Below, in pieces: positions 60,864 through 64,000 of a stretch of DNA of 64,000 bases. Position 1 is the first letter of the stretch; each line of letters starts with the position of its first letter. A model generated the notes under the pieces. The model worked only from the letters and a program-made list of their open reading frames with translations. It did not search any database and had not been told where the DNA came from. A program made the translations under genes and the position numbers. This DNA is from Eremomyces bilateralis CBS 781.70. Its lineage: Eukaryota; Ascomycota; Dothideomycetes; Eremomycetales; Eremomycetaceae. The DNA lies in assembly GCF_010015585.1 (NCBI RefSeq), contig NW_022985071.1, forward strand, positions 1,050,112 to 1,114,111. The letters are read 5' to 3'.

Positions 60864-62171
60864 CTAAGGCAACTAAGCCAAAAGTCTGCGCACAGACCCC
60901 ATTCTCACCTGAATATCTCTACACCCACCCCTTACTTTGACAATCAATAACTTTACCAAAATGAGGTCTTTTGGCACAAAAATAAGTGGTAATCGAGGGC
61001 CTAATAAGGAGTTATCGGCCGCTTAAAGAGTTGGATTGTTCAGGCTGCTGAAGATGGGAAACCAAAGACTGAAATCGCGCGGAACTTTCGCGTCTCTAGA
61101 AGCGCGGTGCATGGGACTCTAGAGAGGTGGGAAGAACATCAAACCACTGTATCTTTACCCCGTGAAGGGTGTCCCCATAAGCTATCACGCCCTGACGAAC
61201 GGCATATCGTTCAAATCGCGCGTCGATTTCCTAAAATGGAGTATGGAGAGCTCCTCGCAGGTATTTTGTACCTCCGCATTTCTAGGAAGACTATCTACCG
61301 AACCCTTAAGAAATATCACCTTACGAAATGGCGAGCGAAGAAGAGGCCTTACCTGAAGCCCCACCACGCAAAAGACCGCCTCCAATTTGCCCACGAATTC
61401 CTTGAATTCGACTTCTCCCCGACCCACTCCATGGACGAGTGCTCGTATGAGAAGGGGGCGGGCGGTAAGCAGGTATGGGTATGGCGACTGTACCACGAGG
61501 CATATGATCCGCAAATGGTAGAGCCTAAGACCTCTGGCAAGGCCATTTCACAGATGATATGGGGCTCAATCTCGCGTGATGGGAGGTCAGGCCTGGTGAT
61601 CATGGACCGCGACGAAACCTCCGCAAGACAGGGCTATTCCGCGAAATCCTACATCGCTACGTTAGAGGAGGGACTTCTCCCTACGTACGAACCCGGGGAT
61701 ATTGTTATCCAGGATAACGCAAGGATCCATACGGCTAAAATCACCCAAGAATGGCTGGAGACGCACGGCATTTGGGTCATCGATTGGCCGGCCAATTCCC
61801 CAGACATCAACCCCATCGAGCATATATGGCATCTGTTGAAATCAAAGGTCCTAGAGCTGCACCCCGAATTGAAGACGATGGGCGCCTCGGAGGAGGCACG
61901 GGAGGCCATGAATGCGGCGTTAAAGGAGGCGTGGTGGGCGATCCCTCAGGAGACGACCCGAGAGCTGATCGACTCAATTCCGCGACGTCTACGGGCGGTA
62001 ATCAAGGGAAAAGGGTGGCATATGAAATATTAGATATTTCCCAATTAAGAAATCAAAAAAGTAGACTGAATTTGCATTTGTATGTGTTTTGCAGCGTATC
62101 TCAAGATACGGTGTATAGCGATTAGATTTGGTGATTTTCGGGGGTGTGTGCAGACATTTGTCTACTTAGTG
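60864..62171 (+). mobile_element. Tc1/mariner-type DNA transposon, 1.3 kb
   Basis: The element is bounded by TA dinucleotides (60862-60863 and 62172-62173) and is 1308 bp long, the usual size of the superfamily. Imperfect terminal inverted repeats can be read: left GTCTGCGCACAGACCCC at 60884-60900 and right, on the other strand, GTCTGCACACACCCCC at 62155-62140, with similar sequence for about 25 bp on either side. The transposase lies inside on the plus strand. The exact termini are inferred, since the repeats are imperfect. Confidence 0.75.
60961..62033 (+). pseudogene. Tc1-family DD34E transposase, 5' end frameshifted
   Basis: From GTG 61107 to 62033 the frame is open for 308 codons. It carries RNFRVSRSAV and SRKTIYRTLKKYHLTKWR helix-turn-helix regions, then the catalytic triad: SMDECSYE, VIQDNARIHTA and NSPDINPIEHIW, with 34 residues between the second Asp and the Glu. 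That spacing is typical of Tc1. The frame remains open upstream to about 61010 (GRLKSWIVQAAEDGKPKTEI). The natural start appears to be ATG 60961 (MRSFGTKISGNRGPNKELSA), which is in another frame and stops at about 61024, so a small indel near 61015 breaks the gene. The downstream part has no stop, and all three acidic residues remain. Such enzymes cut and paste at TA sites. Sure of the family. Confidence 0.88.
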
Positions 62172-62342
62172 TATCTTGAGCCATGATTTCGCCGTGTTTT
62201 GGGAGAGCTTGGCCTCTTCGCAAACATCTTTGAACGTTTTGCCTTTCGGTCAGTCGTCGTACGCTTGAAAAAACCGGGGTTTTTTGACTGTATCGTACTC
62301 CCGGCGCTTTATTTGCCTATCAGGAGTATGAGGGCGTTCCAT
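62172..62342 (-). pseudogene. N-terminal remnant of a second transposase
   Basis: On the minus strand from ATG 62342 the frame reads MERPHTPDRQIKRREYDTVK and RFFQAYDD, then TGA (62250-62252), then PKGKTFKDVCEEAKLSQNTA and KSWLKI, 57 codons in all. This resembles the DNA-binding N-terminus of another fungal transposase family. It ends exactly at the TA that bounds the Tc1 element, and the remainder of the gene is not visible on the far side. The stop codon probably arose by CGA to TGA. A fragment only. Confidence 0.65.
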
Positions 62343-62375
62343 ACTGATAGGAAATAGTGGTGTTGGGCCGGCCCC

Positions 62376-62813
62376 CGGTTGACAAAAAAAGCGAGACTCA
62401 CAACAGGAACCCCGATTCCCACCAAAATCCTTAACTTTGGAGGCTTATATCTCTACGAAGAGTAAATAATATTTTATAAAATTAAATCACATCATTTAAA
62501 CTAACCCAAAAAGCTATTTTATAAAGATTTTAAATTTAAATAAACGTTATCTGTTAGTTATTTCTTGCCTACCTTTTAGCTTCAAGAAATTGATGTAGAA
62601 ACAGCCTACCTTAGGCGGCGCAAGACAATATCTCAGGACCTATATACAATTAAGATTCTAGAAAAGTAGAATATTATTAACTCGATACTCTGAACTTGTA
62701 TTTTAGCTTAAAGTAATTTAAAATAATTATTGGTTGAGTTATGAGCCTCCAAAGTCGAGGATTTTGGTGGGAATAGGGGTTCCTGTTGTGAGTCTCGCTT
62801 TTTTTGTCAACCG
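62376..62813. mobile_element. MITE-like element with 78-bp terminal inverted repeats
   Basis: The left arm (62376-62454, starting CGGTTGACAAAAAAAGCGAG) and the right arm (62736-62813, read on the other strand) match at about 73 of 78 positions. The 280-bp interior is very AT-rich and has no coding capacity. The repeat may extend a further 6-8 bp imperfectly (CCGGCC on both sides). No convincing target duplication was found, so the parent superfamily is not assigned. Confidence 0.88.
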
Positions 62814-63170
62814 CGTGGCCGGTTTGGTGGTTCTAGAGGTTTGGTATGGTATCCGACCGGGGCCAGGTTTTGGGTGGTTGGTGGGTGGGGTTGGGGTATT
62901 CAATTTCGTCCACCCCGGAGGCGGGTACGGAGGACAGTATCATGGCCTCCCGAAATGAGAACGTTGTGCTTATCAAATGATAGCGGTGACGTATATCTAG
63001 CAGCAATTGACCTGGTTTCATCGTCATTATGTTGTCATGGTTTGGACGACGATACATCATCGCGGCTCGCACAAGACATAAAAGAGCGGCTATGCCGAGG
63101 AGAGTACTGTTTCTTAACCCCAAAATACGTATTTGCGAACCTCTGTTAAACCAGACCAAAGCACGACACG
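62814..63170. promoter_or_regulatory. Upstream region of con-10
   Basis: This is the sequence between the MITE and the con-10 start, G/T-rich on the left. No gene is seen. The MITE lies only about 360 bp from the start codon and so may influence this promoter. Confidence 0.4.
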
Positions 63171-63507
63171 ATGACTAGCAACCGGAATCCAGGAAATTTC
63201 GCCAATAGGTGGGTATTTTTATCGAATCGTTAACTGACTTCCACTAATGTTTTCACAGGCCTCAGGAGGAGGTTCAGGACATTGCCTCTGCAGGTGGCCA
63301 GGCAAGCCACTCTGGCGGATTCGCAAGCATGGATCCCGACAAGCAGGTTGGTGTTCTCCGTCTATGATCTATAGCAGGGTCAGTAGATGCTAAACACAAT
63401 TCCTCTAGCGCGACATTGCCTCCAAGGGCGGTCAAGCATCCTCCGGATCGTTTGAGAAGGGCAGTGAGAGAGCTAAAGAGGCTGGCGCCAAGGGAGGTTC
63501 CAAGTAA
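63171..63507 (+). CDS. con-10: Con-10-type conidiation/stress protein
   Basis: Three exons (63171-63208, 63259-63346, 63409-63507) join to 74 residues. The protein is the small hydrophilic KGG-repeat type: MTSNRNPGNFANRPQEEV, two copies of the motif IASxGGQAS, and a third at the end, AKEAGAKGGSK. Con-10 (ConJ in Aspergillus) is made in conidia and under light or starvation and is thought to protect cells during dormancy. The usual C-terminal extension after the last KGG is absent, so this copy is slightly short. Very sure of the family. Confidence 0.93.
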
Positions 63508-64000
63508 ATAATTAGGCGACGAATCGCGATACCTTCAAAACAAAAGGGAAAAAGATACGTGACCGGTTATACAGTTAAACTTTGAAACACTTGAGACGGC
63601 TATAACTTAAAATCAACACCGTAATCGTTGAACCTAGCAACAGGCTTGGACGTTGTCACCGGTGTTGCAGGTAGATGGTCGATTCATTATGGTATAATCT
63701 TGCACTCGCAGTGTCCTGTGAGAAAACTCCGAGCATGCCCAGTAGATTTTCCTCGCTTTCGAAGGGTCCAGCCAGTTCCTTATTCATTGACTAGTACTGT
63801 GTGGGGTCAGAGTAATCCGGTCAAACCCCTGTTTTTTGTTGGATATCAACCATCCTCTAGTTACCTCAGCAAGCTCAGGCCATTGTGGTAGTGCCTGAGG
63901 CAACAAACCGCGCTATACCTAATTGGTATGGTCCTCGACCAAATAGCCTGAGGATCCTGTCATTGATTTTCGGCCTGAGTCGAGATCGTTTGTATGAGAG
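63508..64000. other. 3' end of window, nothing recognised
   Basis: An 87-codon frame (63628-63891, +) shows no motif. The stretch should contain the con-10 3' untranslated region. Confidence 0.45.

Noticed and set aside
55622-63170. A complete Starship element
   Set aside because: The DUF3435 gene is broken, carries a zinc-finger tail, and no matching element ends or long cargo block can be seen in the window.

Overview
The window comes from a filamentous ascomycete nuclear genome, most likely Eurotiales (Aspergillus/Penicillium type). The evidence is the architecture: monocistronic genes on both strands, very short introns (about 41-105 nt, mostly 50-65) with GTANGN donors, CTAAC/CTRAC branch points and YAG acceptors, and a protein set typical of Aspergillus (HulA, UFD2, ASH1, Rho1, Con-10). 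Exon models below were built by joining reading frames at splice signals and checking phase; none is backed by transcripts.

From 1 to about 53.7 kb the sequence is mostly conserved housekeeping DNA. In order it holds: an AIM19-like mitochondrial membrane protein (+), the E4 ubiquitin ligase UFD2 (-), Rho1 GTPase (-), a secreted aspartic protease (-), a small predicted mitochondrial protein (+), a large Ssp1/Sak1-type kinase (-), the GPI mannosyltransferase Gpi10 (+), a DUF3984-type protein (-), mevalonate diphosphate decarboxylase (-), cytochrome c heme lyase (+), a NIPSNAP protein (+), the SET/PHD methyltransferase ASH1 (-), a mitochondrial PP2C (-), Coq2 (+), an EamA transporter (-), Grx5 (+) and the NEDD4-type ligase HulA (-). 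Seven of these act, or are predicted to act, in mitochondria. Two are ubiquitin ligases. Large gene-poor gaps lie at 21.1-26.1 kb, 32.5-35.0 kb and 47.3-49.6 kb.

From about 54 to 63 kb the character changes to an accessory, transposon-rich tract. It carries a broken DUF3435 tyrosine-recombinase gene with its C-terminal zinc-finger part (two in-frame TGA codons and several frame breaks), a perfect 19-bp hairpin just after it, a hevein-domain chitin-binding protein, a complete-looking 1.3-kb Tc1/mariner DD34E element with a broken 5' end of its transposase, the remnant of a second transposase that this element interrupts or abuts, and a 0.44-kb MITE with 78-bp terminal inverted repeats. Beyond it lies the conidiation/stress gene con-10 (+) and an empty 3' end.

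No operon logic applies. The functional themes are ubiquitin-dependent protein turnover (UFD2, HulA), cell wall and polarity (Rho1, Gpi10, probably the GPI-tailed protease), isoprenoid/quinone supply (Mvd1 feeding the pathway that makes the Coq2 polyprenyl substrate), and mitochondrial respiration and Fe-S biogenesis (Cyc3, Coq2, Grx5, PP2C).
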